Positions 27,538-37,035 of a stretch of DNA of 45,765 bases are shown in pieces. Source of the DNA: Chryseobacterium gleum (GTDB taxonomy: Bacteria; Bacteroidota; Bacteroidia; Flavobacteriales; Flavobacteriaceae). The stretch lies in assembly GCA_945897915.1 (NCBI GenBank), contig CAMDGB010000016.1, forward strand, positions 1-45,765. Reading direction: 5' to 3'. Below the pieces are notes generated by a model, which saw only the letters and a program-made list of their open reading frames with translations, was not told the origin of the DNA and ran no database searches. The stretch's first letter is position 1, and each line of letters begins with the position of its first letter. A program made the translations under genes and the position numbers.

Positions 27538-27613
27538 TATATATAGTGTTTAATTTTAATTTTCAAAGTAAACAATTGTTGTAACCAACCGTTACAACAA
27601 TTGTTAGTTTTAA

Positions 27614-27811
27614 TTATTTTACTGCGAATAACGCTGCAAAACCAATTCCTTCAATTAACGCTGCTGCAATAAGCATAGCGGTTTGAATTTTTCCAGTCGC
27701 TTCTGGTTGACGAGCAATAGCATCCATTGCTGATCCACCAATTCTACCGATACCTATACCAGCACCAATAACTACTAATCCAGCTCCTACAAGGTTAAGA
27801 GTTCCTTCCAT
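27614..27811 (-). CDS. atpE: ATP synthase F0 c subunit
   Basis: This is the 65-residue rotor-ring subunit, shorter than the 70-80 residues common in other phyla. It has two membrane helices joined by the polar loop ARQPE (33-37). The ion-binding carboxylate is Glu54 in ALIEGIGF. The residue after it is Gly, and the Na+ site pattern of sodium-type c subunits is not seen, so it is probably a proton enzyme (inference). Confidence 0.97.
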   Translation of the reverse strand: MEGTLNLVGAGLVVIGAGIGIGRIGGSAMDAIARQPEATGKIQTAMLIAAALIEGIGFAALFAVK

Positions 27812-27844
27812 AATGTATATATATTTAATTAAACATTCAATTTA

Positions 27845-29008
27845 TTAATGAGCTTCTTCATGATGATGCTCCTCTTTAGCAGCTCCAAAATACAAAGCTG
27901 TTAACATCGTAAAAATGTAAGCTTGTAATAATGCTACTAAAATTTCTAATATTGATAATACAAAAGCCAATACAAATGATAATGGACTTCCGATTGGGCT
28001 ATTAAAAGTGTACATTAATGCAATAATACTCATTATAACCACGTGTCCTGCCAACATATTTGCATACAAACGAATCATTAATGAAAATGGCTTAATGATT
28101 GTTCCTAAAAACTCGATTGGTGCTAAAATAATTTTCATTAGAGCTGGCACTCCTGGCATCCAGAAAATGTGGCCCCAATAATTACCATTAGCAGTAAACG
28201 TTGTAATGAAATAAGTAATAATTGCTAATGATGCAGTAATTGCGATATTTCCAGTAACGTTAACTCCAAGCGGCGTTAAACCAAACATATTTAAAAACCA
28301 GATAAAAAAGAAAATAGTCAATAAATGACTCATGTATTTTTTATAATGCTTTTCTCCAATATTAGGAATTGCGATTTCATCTCTAATGTAAATAACTAAA
28401 GGCTCGAAAAATCTTCCAATACCAGTAGCAATACCACCATTTTTACTGTACGATTTTCCAAGGTTTCTAAAAATCATAAACATTAATAAAGCAACGATTA
28501 AAATCATTACAATACTTTTTGTGATAGAAAAATCTAAAGGTTTTGTATTTGTAGTATGGTGTTTTTCGTCTACTTGAAAAGTTCCATTTGCATCCGTATT
28601 GTAAATCATCCCATCGTGGTGATTTATTTTGAAATATTTGCCATTTGATTCCGCAACGGCTTCACCATGGTGAAATTCAGAGGACATGAAAAAGTGTAAT
28701 CCGTCTTCCCATAAAATTACTGGTAAAGGAATACCAATATGTGTTTCATGACCTGATGCTTTTCCATAAGAAAACAAATGAAAATCATGAGAATCTAATA
28801 AGTGGTGTTGAATGAATTCCGCTCTTTCTTCTTGCGCTTTGGTTTCTTCCGAAACAATTCCTTTAGTTGCAACTTCTCCATGATTTACAACTTCTGTATG
28901 TGCCGATTTTGTTACATGAGTTGTATCTGCATTAGCAAAAGTAACTACTGGAAAAACCGCAAAAAATGTGGCTATAAATAAGTGAATTGTTATTCTTGAA
29001 ATCAACAT
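27845..29008 (-). CDS. atpB: ATP synthase F0 a subunit
   Basis: The proton-channel stator subunit is 387 residues. The N-terminus carries a signal-like helix and a long His-rich, Glu-rich extension (to about residue 160), as is common in Flavobacteriia. The membrane part follows, with FVWFLNMFGLTPLG-like and SLMIRLYANMLAGHV motifs; the essential Arg is near residue 312. The protein ends in a His/Glu tail. It is the first gene of atpB-E-F-H-A-G and has its own promoter. Confidence 0.96.
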   Translation of the reverse strand: MLISRITIHLFIATFFAVFPVVTFANADTTHVTKSAHTEVVNHGEVATKGIVSEETKAQEERAEFIQHHLLDSHDFHLFSYGKASGHETHIGIPLPVILWEDGLHFFMSSEFHHGEAVAESNGKYFKINHHDGMIYNTDANGTFQVDEKHHTTNTKPLDFSITKSIVMILIVALLMFMIFRNLGKSYSKNGGIATGIGRFFEPLVIYIRDEIAIPNIGEKHYKKYMSHLLTIFFFIWFLNMFGLTPLGVNVTGNIAITASLAIITYFITTFTANGNYWGHIFWMPGVPALMKIILAPIEFLGTIIKPFSLMIRLYANMLAGHVVIMSIIALMYTFNSPIGSPLSFVLAFVLSILEILVALLQAYIFTMLTALYFGAAKEEHHHEEAH

Positions 29009-29048
29009 AAAATATATATTCTAAAAAATAGTGTCCTAAAAATTTTTG

Positions 29049-29078
29049 CAAAGGTATATTTTTTTCTTTAAATTACAA
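29049..29078 (-). promoter_or_regulatory. Promoter of the atpBEFHAG operon (TTG - 19 nt - TACCTTTG)
   Basis: On the minus strand TTG (complement of 29076-29078) and TACCTTTG (complement of 29049-29056) are 19 nt apart, matching both boxes of the Bacteroidota sigma factor consensus. The -7 box is 40 nt upstream of the atpB ATG. It allows atp transcription independent of the genes upstream. Confidence 0.75.
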
Positions 29079-29125
29079 CACTAGAAAATTACTTTTTTGA
29101 CAAAACTATTCGAAATTAAATTGGT

Positions 29126-29515
29126 TTATTGTTTTTTATTCAAAATGCCTATTGTTATAATCGTTTCAATTACTAGAAAACCCATAAAAACAATCAGACA
29201 ATTTGTTTTTTCAATTTGATTATTTGGTAGGCTTAAAATGGGTTTTATGATGAAATAAACTATACCCGTTTTCACAAAAGTAGCTATCATAAAAACCATG
29301 CCGGTATTGTCAAAGCTTTTTTCAGACACTTTTTTTACAAGGAATAATATTATATTCAAAAACACAAAAAACAGTAAAAATAAAAGGTCAATTGAGAAAT
29401 GAAATTTTTCTTCTGCATGCTTCAAACTAGGCAATAAAAAAACCAAGCGATTGATAGCATATAACGAAAAAGAAAAAAAGAAAATTCGTATAAAAAACAA
29501 GAGGTTATTTTTCAT
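29126..29515 (-). CDS. DUF6168-like small membrane protein in the AtpI position
   Basis: The 129-residue protein has four predicted membrane helices (about 5-25, 40-60, 73-93, 105-125) and no catalytic motif. Similar proteins in flavobacteria sit between AtpZ and AtpB, where AtpI is found in other phyla, so a role in ATP synthase assembly or ion supply is suggested by position only. Its start overlaps the AtpZ gene by 11 nt. Confidence 0.78.
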   Translation of the reverse strand: MKNNLLFFIRIFFFSFSLYAINRLVFLLPSLKHAEEKFHFSIDLLFLLFFVFLNIILFLVKKVSEKSFDNTGMVFMIATFVKTGIVYFIIKPILSLPNNQIEKTNCLIVFMGFLVIETIITIGILNKKQ

Positions 29516-29729
29516 TTTTATTCAGTTGGTTGACTTGACGAATTACATTATACATGGCTAAAAAAACGCCTACAATTGTGAAAATTTTTACATAGTTTTC
29601 AGACTGGTATTTTTCATCTAAATACTGACCAAGATAAGCAAACAAAAAAATAACCATCCCCATTTGTGCCGGAATACTTATCAATTGAATCCATTTATTT
29701 AAGGGTTTTGAGTTGTTTTTTTGTGTCAT
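29505..29729 (-). CDS. atpZ: AtpZ/AtpI family protein
   Basis: The 74-residue protein has two membrane helices (about 12-33 and 45-62) and the family pattern IPAQMGMVIFLFAYLGQYLDEKY followed by FTIVGVFLAMYNVIRQVNQLNK. AtpZ with AtpI forms a small channel or chaperone linked to F-ATPase assembly in other bacteria. Here it lies directly before the DUF6168-like gene and the atp operon. Confidence 0.9.
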   Translation of the reverse strand: MTQKNNSKPLNKWIQLISIPAQMGMVIFLFAYLGQYLDEKYQSENYVKIFTIVGVFLAMYNVIRQVNQLNKNEK

Positions 29730-29752
29730 TTTAGTCTGGTTTTAGACAAAAT

Positions 29753-30097
29753 TTATTTTGATTTCATCTCGCAACTGGCTTCAAAAATGGCACCTGGTTC
29801 GATGGCTAATTTTCCAACAGTTACTTCTCCAGAAATTTTGGCTGTTTTTTTGATTCCTAGTAATTCTTCCACCACTAATTTACCATTGAACTTACCTTCA
29901 ATATCTATATTTTTACAAGTAATATTACCTTCTACTTTACTTTTTGGTCCTAATACAATTTTTCCTTTACAATTGATGTCACCAATTAATTCGCCGTCTA
30001 AGCGTAAATCGGCAGTGCAAATAATATTGCCAGTAATAACGGTTTGTTCTACAATTCGATTTGTTTTACCTAGTAAATCGTAGTCTGATTTTGGCAT
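29753..30097 (-). CDS. Bactofilin (polymer-forming cytoskeletal protein)
   Basis: The 114-residue protein is almost only the bactofilin beta-helix core. It has repeated short strands with Gly and hydrophobic residues (ICTADLRLDGELIGDINCKGKIVLGPKSKVEGNI-type pattern) and a KTAKISGEVTVGKLAIEPGAIFEA end. Bactofilins polymerise without nucleotide and organise cell shape or envelope machines. It starts 2 nt after the sprE stop, so the two are likely translated together. Confidence 0.93.
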   Translation of the reverse strand: MPKSDYDLLGKTNRIVEQTVITGNIICTADLRLDGELIGDINCKGKIVLGPKSKVEGNITCKNIDIEGKFNGKLVVEELLGIKKTAKISGEVTVGKLAIEPGAIFEASCEMKSK

Positions 30098-30099
30098 AC

Positions 30100-32742
30100 T
30101 TATTTAATTTTAGCTAAATATTCTTCTACGTTTTTCTTTACTTGAACCACTTTATAATCTTCATTAGAGATGATAAATGGCGTATCTTTTAATTTATAAT
30201 TTTTGTGTTCTTTTAGATAATTATAAACCGATTCTGCAGTTGCTTTATTTATAATTCCGTGTAAAACAATCATGTTTTTTTCCACATTGTAAATATCATT
30301 TGACACTTTAACTTTGTTGTCACCAGATTCTTTGGCATATTTATTTAATTTTTCAATTAAGTTTATGTGCGAAAATTCATTTGGATAATTGGTTATAAAA
30401 ACCAAATTATACGTTTTCGGTTTTTCTCCAAATTTTAAAGATTCCAAAACAGGAATATCTGAACTTAAAATGGATGCTATTTTTTTTGTTTCTTCGGCTT
30501 TTGGATAATTTTTTACAACTTTTTGCAACGCCATTTTATAAGCTGAAAGTCCGAATAATCTTGCTGAAATTTTTGCTTTCAAAACATCAAATTTTGCATT
30601 TAATTCATCTCCATCATATTTTTTTAGTAAGGCATCGATTTCTAAATTTGCTTCTCTAAACAATCCTTTTTCTACTTTTGTGTAGAGCTCATAAAATTCA
30701 GAATCTGCAGTAATATCGGCATTTATTGTAGTGTTATTAAATGCCGATGCATATCTGCTTTCAGGATATTCTGATAAGATTCTTTGTTTGTATGCTAGCG
30801 CTTTTTCATTATTTTTAGCGCCATACAATTGGTATAAATTATAGTAAGTTGGCAATACTAATTTGCTTTCTGGTGTGTTTACCAAAATGTCCTCAAAAGA
30901 TGTTATGGCCAACTTATTTTCTTTAAGTTTTTCTTTAAAAATAGCGCCAAGTTGAAAACGAGCGTAATTGGCCTCGGTATTTAAACTATCTAAAACTTTA
31001 GTTTCTTTTGGAAGTTGATCAATGTAAAAAGAGGTTTTATATTTTGATTCAAGGCCAACTTCTTCGGTTTTATCTGATTTTTCTTCATCTGTTTCCTCTT
31101 CAGCGTTTTCAGTTTGGTTTTGATTTGAAACGGCTATTGATTTCCAATTGTCGCCATATTTAATATTACCCCATTTTTTCTTAAAATTTAATTTTCCTTG
31201 TGCAACTGTTACAGCATTATAAAAGTAAAAATTACTTTGTAGACCTACTGAATTTATGGATTGCTTAACCAAAGGGGTTTCTAAAATCGGATTTTTTGTT
31301 TTAGTAATTCCGCCTGGAAAATTTTTATCGTTAGTGCTTAAGTTATCATTAAAATTTTCGCCAGAAAACATGTCTGCTTTTTGATTATTTTTTGATAAAA
31401 CTAATTTATCTGCTGCTTTTTTAGCTGCGATAGAATCTGATATTTTTAAATTGGCAATGTAATTTTGATAAAATTTAATTTTTTCAGAACCAGACATATT
31501 AGAAACACTGATAATACTATCTGAATGATGAATAATGTCTTGATATTTTACAACATCTGTAATTACATCTAATTTCTTTTTTGTAGGTTTGAATTCCTTG
31601 TTTTTTTCTGGTAAATGAACCAAAGTTGAATCTAAATATTTTTTTACGGAATGGAAATTTTGTTTTCTGTAGTAGATATCCGAAATATTTCTATAGTTTA
31701 AAGCTGCCAAATATTTATCTGCCGAAATATTTTTCAACGATTTATTATAGTTTGAAATCGCTAAATTTTCATTTCCTCTTCTATCATAAAAAACAGCTCT
31801 TTGATGATGGATTACATCTCTATAACTTTTATTTTCAATGTTTTCAAATAATTTATCTAGATTTTTATGGAAAGCTACCGTATCTCCTTTTTCAAAATCA
31901 AACTGAGTAGCTTGTTTCAAATGCGCATAAATAGTATAACTACGTGGCGACTTGCGTTTCATATCAATTACTTCCTGATAGGCTATAAAGGCGCTGTCTG
32001 CGTAATTTAACTTCTCATACAATTGCCCTAAAATAAAAGTATAACGTGCTTTTTCTTCTTTTAATTTTGTTTCTTTTTTTGATATTTTTACTGATGCTAG
32101 TGCGCTATCTAAAACATTTTTTTTAATATAGGCTTGCGCTAAAACGGAATGAATATCCGCCAAATCCTGACCCGAAACTTTTTGTCCTTTTAGCGTTCTA
32201 TTTAAGTTTTTTATGGCTAGTTGTTCGTTTTCTAATTTTAAATTGACTTTTTCACGCCACACTTGTGCTTGGTAGACATTATTACTTGTTGGATATTTAT
32301 ATAAAATATAATTAAATGCTTCCATAGCTGGCAAATAACGGTGTTCGTAATACCTAGATTTGCCCAACATCAAATAAGATTCGTCAATTTGATTGTTTTT
32401 TTCATATCCGCCAATGTTCATCGAATGTTTCTGAATGGCTTTTGTAGCCTTAGTTTCGGCACGTTCAAAATTTGAGTTTTTGGTTACTGCACCTTCTTTT
32501 TGTTCTGTTGGCAAAATTTGCATACGTTCTAATGGAAGTAGGTCCCAAAAATCATCCGAATAAGTAGCTTTTACATCTGCAATTCCTTTTTGCATCGCCA
32601 GATCTCCATTATATAAAACATTATATTTTGTATTTGTGGAATGCCACTTTCTATTTATATAATTATCTTTTTTGGTAGAACATGCCAAAAGAATGGCAAT
32701 ACTACCAATTGTAAGTAACTTTTTTAATTGTGTGTTTTTCAA
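30100..32742 (-). CDS. sprE: Gliding motility / type IX secretion lipoprotein SprE (PorW-like)
   Basis: The 880-residue lipoprotein has signal and Cys21 in SIAILLACSTKK. The mature start KDNYINRKWHSTNTKYNVLYNGDLAMQKG is typical of SprE/PorW, followed by many TPR helices from about residue 120 to 830. SprE is needed for T9SS and gliding in Flavobacterium johnsoniae; PorW is its Porphyromonas counterpart and links outer-membrane and periplasmic parts of the machine. It matches the T9SS sorting tail seen at 3936..5318. It lies between mfd and the bactofilin gene on the same strand. Confidence 0.92.
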   Translation of the reverse strand: MKNTQLKKLLTIGSIAILLACSTKKDNYINRKWHSTNTKYNVLYNGDLAMQKGIADVKATYSDDFWDLLPLERMQILPTEQKEGAVTKNSNFERAETKATKAIQKHSMNIGGYEKNNQIDESYLMLGKSRYYEHRYLPAMEAFNYILYKYPTSNNVYQAQVWREKVNLKLENEQLAIKNLNRTLKGQKVSGQDLADIHSVLAQAYIKKNVLDSALASVKISKKETKLKEEKARYTFILGQLYEKLNYADSAFIAYQEVIDMKRKSPRSYTIYAHLKQATQFDFEKGDTVAFHKNLDKLFENIENKSYRDVIHHQRAVFYDRRGNENLAISNYNKSLKNISADKYLAALNYRNISDIYYRKQNFHSVKKYLDSTLVHLPEKNKEFKPTKKKLDVITDVVKYQDIIHHSDSIISVSNMSGSEKIKFYQNYIANLKISDSIAAKKAADKLVLSKNNQKADMFSGENFNDNLSTNDKNFPGGITKTKNPILETPLVKQSINSVGLQSNFYFYNAVTVAQGKLNFKKKWGNIKYGDNWKSIAVSNQNQTENAEEETDEEKSDKTEEVGLESKYKTSFYIDQLPKETKVLDSLNTEANYARFQLGAIFKEKLKENKLAITSFEDILVNTPESKLVLPTYYNLYQLYGAKNNEKALAYKQRILSEYPESRYASAFNNTTINADITADSEFYELYTKVEKGLFREANLEIDALLKKYDGDELNAKFDVLKAKISARLFGLSAYKMALQKVVKNYPKAEETKKIASILSSDIPVLESLKFGEKPKTYNLVFITNYPNEFSHINLIEKLNKYAKESGDNKVKVSNDIYNVEKNMIVLHGIINKATAESVYNYLKEHKNYKLKDTPFIISNEDYKVVQVKKNVEEYLAKIK

Positions 32743-32843
32743 TGTAATATGGTTTTTATAAATAACTTTATTTTTGGTTATTTAGTGTGCAAACGTGTAA
32801 AAATAAGTTTTTTTTTTGAAAAATGAACATTACTTTTTTAAGA

Positions 32844-35800
32844 TTATATCATTTCAATTAATTCTAATGCTTTGTTAATGCTTTTTACATTTTCAAAAGT
32901 TATTAAAAGTCGTAATCCGTTTTTGGTTTGTTTTTCTTTTACTTTACATAAATTTCCGTTTTGTTGTGCAAATTTCATCACATTCATAAAACGGTTACTT
33001 TGGTAAAAATTAGATTGCTGGTCGCCAATAAAATAACCAATCATTTTATTTTGTTTCAGAATTAATCTTTCTAAACCAATTTGTTTGGCTTTCCATTTTA
33101 TTCGAACACTGTTTAATAGTGAAGCCGCTTCACTTGGTAAAGGTCCAAATCGGTCAATTAACCTTTTTTCATATCCTTCTAATTCCGAATTATTTTTTAC
33201 GGAGCCTAATTCGTTATACAAACTCAATCGTTCTGAAATGCTATTAATATATTCATCTGGAAACAGCAATTCAAAATCGGTATCAATTTGAAATTCTTTT
33301 ACAAATTCTTTGGTTTCAATATCGTTTTCTTCTTCGTATAAATTGGCAAATTCATTTTCTTTTAATTCGTCAATGGCTTCATTCATGATTTTTTGATAGG
33401 TGTCAAAGCCAATTTCATTTATAAAACCACTTTGTTCGCCACCTAACAAATCGCCTGCTCCACGAATTTCTAAATCTTTCATTGCAATATTAAAACCACT
33501 ACCTAATTCTGAAAACTGAACTAAAGCATTGATTCGTTTTCTGGCATCATCCGTCATAACAGATTCGGGTGGCGTGATAAAATAGCAAAATGCTTTTTTA
33601 TTGCTACGTCCTACTCTACCTCGCATTTGATGTAAATCTGAAAGGCCAAAATTATTGGCATTATTAATGAAAATCGTATTCGCATTTGGTACGTCTAAAC
33701 CGCTTTCAATTATTGTTGTAGCCACCAAAACATCAAATTCGCCTTCTATAAAAGCCAACATTAATTCTTCTAGTTTTTTCCCTTCCATTTGTCCGTGTCC
33801 AATTCCTACTTTGGCATTGGGAACCAATCGCTGAATCATTCCGGCAACTTCTTTAATGTTTTCGATGCGATTATTGACAAAAAAAACTTGTCCGCCACGT
33901 TCAATTTCATACGAAATGGCATCACGAATGGTTTCTTCATTAAAGCGAATAACGTTGGTTTCTATTGGATATCGATTTGGCGGCGGCGTAGTAATAACTG
34001 ATAAATCGCGAGCTGCCATTAATGAAAATTGTAGCGTTCTAGGAATGGGTGTAGCGGTTAAAGTAAGCGTATCAATATTTGCGGCAATGGTTTTTAATTT
34101 GTCTTTTACATTCACGCCAAATTTTTGTTCCTCATCTACAATAAGCAAACCTAAATCGCGGAATTTTACATTTTTATTTACCAACTGATGTGTTCCGATT
34201 ACGATGTCTATTTTTCCTTCCTCTAATCCGTTTAAGGTTTCTGATTTCTGTTTTGCAGTTCTAAATCGGTTCAAATAGCTTACCGTTACGGGCATGTCTT
34301 TTAACCTTTCTGTAAATGTCCTGTAATGCTGATAGGCCAAAATAGTTGTTGGTACCAAAATTGCGACTTGTTTTCCATTATCAACTGCTTTAAATGCGGC
34401 TCGAATAGCTACTTCAGTTTTTCCGAAACCCACATCGCCGCAAACCAATCTATCCATAGGACGATCGTTTTCCATGTCCATTTTTACATCGTGTGTAGCC
34501 GTAATTTGATCGGGCGTATCTTCGTAAATAAAAGAACTTTCTAATTCTTTTTGCATATAAGAATCCGGACCGAAAGCGTAGCCTTTTTCCAAACGACGTT
34601 TCGCGTATAACTGAATTAAATTAAACGCAATATGTTTAACCCGCGCTTTTGTTTTTTGTTTTAATGCCTTCCAAACGCCGCTTCCTAATTTATAAATTTT
34701 TGGTACTGCGCCTTCTTTTCCAGAGTATTTTGAAATTTTATGAAGCGAATGAATACTTACATAAACAATATCATTATCGGCATACATTAATTTAATAGCT
34801 TCTTGGGTTTTGCCTTCCACTTGAATTTTTTGTAGGCCACCAAATTTTCCAATTCCGTGATCGATATGCGTTACATAATCGCCAATAGATAATGCGGTAA
34901 GTTCTTTTAAAGTAACAGTTTGTTTTTTAGCCGCGTTATTTTTGATAGAAAATTTATGGTACCGTTCAAAAATTTGATGGTCTGTGTAACAGGCGATTTG
35001 TAACTCTGTGTCTATGAACCCTGAAAACAAGGGAAAAACAATGTTTTCATATTTGTCTTTTACATGCAAAGCGGCATTTTCATCAATATCCTTAAAAATT
35101 TCTTTGAATCTTTTCGCTTGGTTTTCGTTTGATGAAAATAAATAATTCTTAATTCCGTTTTGGAAATTGTCGTTCAAATTATTAATCAATAAATCGAATT
35201 GTTTGTTGAACGATGGCTGTGGTTGCGTATAAAATTCGACGATTTTTTCCGATTTAAAAACTGGGTTTTTATCTAATTCGATTATCGAAAAATCTAAGGC
35301 GCGTTTTAAAAATGTTTCCTGATTTACGAATAATTCTTCAGGTTTAGCATGATTTATCGTTAGCGTTAATTTCGAATAGGCCTCTTTTGCTTTCTCGAAT
35401 AATCGGTCTAATTTCCCACCTAATAAATCGGTATTTTGAAGGACAATAACGGTTTTTTCTGAAATATAATCTAAGAAATTTTCACGATTTTCTTGTAATA
35501 TTTTATTTTCAACATTGGGTATAATGGCAATTTTTGTAACTTTTTCTTTAGATAATTGCGTTTCAATATCAAACGTTCGAATACTATCAATTTCATCACC
35601 AAAAAACTCTATTCGATAAGGCACATCATTTGAAAAGGAAAATACATCAATTATTCCACCTCGAACAGAAAATTCACCAGGTTCGGATACAAAATCTACG
35701 CGTTTAAAATGGTATTCAAAAAGCGTTTCGTTAATAAAATCGATAGATAATTTATCGTTAACACTAAGTTTTAAAGTGTTTTTATCTAATTCTTTTCGGG

Positions 35801-36197
35801 TAACTACTTTTTCAAAAATGGCATCTGTGTAAGAAACAATAATGGCTGGTTTTTTTCGAGAATTAATCCTATTTAATACCTCAGCTCGTAATAAAACGTT
35901 GGCATTATCTGTTTCTTCTATCTGGTAGGGTCGACGATAAGAACCTGGATAAAAAAGTACGTCTTGGTTATTAATTAAGGCTTCTAAATCATTTAAGTAA
36001 TAAGCCGCTTCTTCCTTGTCATTAAACAATAATAAAAAAGGAAGTTCCAATTTTTTAAACAAAGCATCCATCACAAATGAAAGCGATGAACCTACCAAAC
36101 CGGTAGCATTTATTTTTTTTCTGGACGCAAAAAGTTCAGCAATTTGTCCAATTTTTGGATGTTGCTGATATTTTTGAATGATTGCTGATTTGCTCAA
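32844..36197 (-). CDS. mfd: Transcription-repair coupling factor Mfd
   Basis: Mfd removes RNA polymerase stalled at DNA damage and recruits UvrA. The 1117-residue protein has the UvrB-like N-terminal domain (FLLLFNDKEEAAYYLNDLE, DVLFYPGSYRRPY), the RNA-polymerase-interacting domain (about 470-530, GDYVTHIDHGIGKFGG), helicase motor with Walker A GDVGFGKTEVA near 585-594 and DEEQ near 687, and the C-terminal TRCF domain. Its start is a TTG at 36197; no in-frame ATG is nearby that preserves the N-terminus. Confidence 0.98.
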   Translation of the reverse strand: MSKSAIIQKYQQHPKIGQIAELFASRKKINATGLVGSSLSFVMDALFKKLELPFLLLFNDKEEAAYYLNDLEALINNQDVLFYPGSYRRPYQIEETDNANVLLRAEVLNRINSRKKPAIIVSYTDAIFEKVVTRKELDKNTLKLSVNDKLSIDFINETLFEYHFKRVDFVSEPGEFSVRGGIIDVFSFSNDVPYRIEFFGDEIDSIRTFDIETQLSKEKVTKIAIIPNVENKILQENRENFLDYISEKTVIVLQNTDLLGGKLDRLFEKAKEAYSKLTLTINHAKPEELFVNQETFLKRALDFSIIELDKNPVFKSEKIVEFYTQPQPSFNKQFDLLINNLNDNFQNGIKNYLFSSNENQAKRFKEIFKDIDENAALHVKDKYENIVFPLFSGFIDTELQIACYTDHQIFERYHKFSIKNNAAKKQTVTLKELTALSIGDYVTHIDHGIGKFGGLQKIQVEGKTQEAIKLMYADNDIVYVSIHSLHKISKYSGKEGAVPKIYKLGSGVWKALKQKTKARVKHIAFNLIQLYAKRRLEKGYAFGPDSYMQKELESSFIYEDTPDQITATHDVKMDMENDRPMDRLVCGDVGFGKTEVAIRAAFKAVDNGKQVAILVPTTILAYQHYRTFTERLKDMPVTVSYLNRFRTAKQKSETLNGLEEGKIDIVIGTHQLVNKNVKFRDLGLLIVDEEQKFGVNVKDKLKTIAANIDTLTLTATPIPRTLQFSLMAARDLSVITTPPPNRYPIETNVIRFNEETIRDAISYEIERGGQVFFVNNRIENIKEVAGMIQRLVPNAKVGIGHGQMEGKKLEELMLAFIEGEFDVLVATTIIESGLDVPNANTIFINNANNFGLSDLHQMRGRVGRSNKKAFCYFITPPESVMTDDARKRINALVQFSELGSGFNIAMKDLEIRGAGDLLGGEQSGFINEIGFDTYQKIMNEAIDELKENEFANLYEEENDIETKEFVKEFQIDTDFELLFPDEYINSISERLSLYNELGSVKNNSELEGYEKRLIDRFGPLPSEAASLLNSVRIKWKAKQIGLERLILKQNKMIGYFIGDQQSNFYQSNRFMNVMKFAQQNGNLCKVKEKQTKNGLRLLITFENVKSINKALELIEMI

Positions 36198-36242
36198 TTT
36201 ATAGTATTTTTTGTCAAAAAAAGTAATTCATTTACCTAAAAA

Positions 36243-36860
36243 CTACTTCGTTTTTAGAATTTCTTTCTGCTCTAAATCGTCAAAGTTTATCGCTTTTGCA
36301 TTTCGGGTGGTATCGCTAATACTTATGATTTTTGGCTCGCCAATTTCAGTTGGAATTCTGTTTTTAATTATAATTTCTTCGCACTGCATGTAAAAAGCGT
36401 GAAGTTCTTTATTTATGGCTGCAATTAAATTCTGAACTTTTTCATGTGGTACAACATCTAAAGAAAAATAAGTATCAAGCGCTAATATTTTGGTTTGTAA
36501 CGCTACAATTCTGCTTCTTACTTGCGGAATATTAAATCCTTGAGGTACATTTTCATGTAAAATACTAGATTTTGCAACTAAATTTAAAACCTTGTGTTTA
36601 AAAGCGCTAATAGATGATTTGGGTTTTTGCTGCAGCTCTTCTTCAAAATTTTTCCACTCTTGCCATTGATTTAAAACGCCACGCACTTCTGGGCTATTCA
36701 TAGGAATGTTTAACTGCCAAGCTTTGTTAATTTGTTCAAAAGATTCACGGTTTTTTTTCTCCATTTTTTCCACAAGTAGTACTTGCTCGTCATTTTGTTT
36801 ACACGAAAAAAACAAAAGACTGCTAAAAACAGATAGTATAAGTAGTTTAAAAAAATTCAT
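36243..36860 (-). CDS. Hypothetical lipoprotein, helical
   Basis: I do not recognise this 205-residue protein. It has a lipoprotein signal with LLFFSC, Cys20, followed by KQNDEQ. The mature part is mainly charged helix with conserved-looking QAW/WQEWKNFEEEL patches. No enzyme motif is seen. It starts at the ATG at 36860, 45 nt upstream of mfd on the same strand, and has its own -7 box. Confidence 0.8.
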   Translation of the reverse strand: MNFFKLLILSVFSSLLFFSCKQNDEQVLLVEKMEKKNRESFEQINKAWQLNIPMNSPEVRGVLNQWQEWKNFEEELQQKPKSSISAFKHKVLNLVAKSSILHENVPQGFNIPQVRSRIVALQTKILALDTYFSLDVVPHEKVQNLIAAINKELHAFYMQCEEIIIKNRIPTEIGEPKIISISDTTRNAKAINFDDLEQKEILKTK

Positions 36861-36880
36861 TCTTTTACAATTATGAGTCG

Positions 36881-36888
36881 CAAATTTA
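36881..36888 (-). promoter_or_regulatory. -7 promoter box (TAAATTTG on minus strand) of the lipoprotein gene
   Basis: The complement of 36881-36888 is TAAATTTG, 20 nt before the ATG at 36860. It faces the opposite way from the tdh promoter at 37009-37016. Confidence 0.5.
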
Positions 36889-36990
36889 CAAATGTTTCCA
36901 CGATTTTTTTTAAAATTACGTTAAATATATTATTAATAATTTGAATATCTGCTTTTTACGAAATTCGAAAAAAACGTTCAAAATAACGCT

Positions 36991-37016
36991 TTGTTATTGT
37001 CAATATTTTATCTTTG
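36991..37016 (+). promoter_or_regulatory. Promoter of the threonine dehydrogenase gene (TTG - 15 nt - TATCTTTG)
   Basis: TATCTTTG at 37009-37016 matches the -7 consensus, 19 nt before the ATG at 37036. A TTG at 36991-36993 is a possible -33 box with a slightly short 15-nt spacer. The same TTG could be mistaken for a start codon. Confidence 0.6.
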
Positions 37017-37035
37017 TAAGACAAAACTACTAACT

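Noticed and set aside
23966..29008. Incomplete ATP synthase operon
   Set aside because: Missing beta and epsilon genes are normal in Bacteroidota, where atpD and atpC lie elsewhere; not evidence of a deletion.
36991..37035. TTG start for the threonine dehydrogenase
   Set aside because: It overlaps the promoter boxes and adds 15 residues not expected before the NAD-binding strand.
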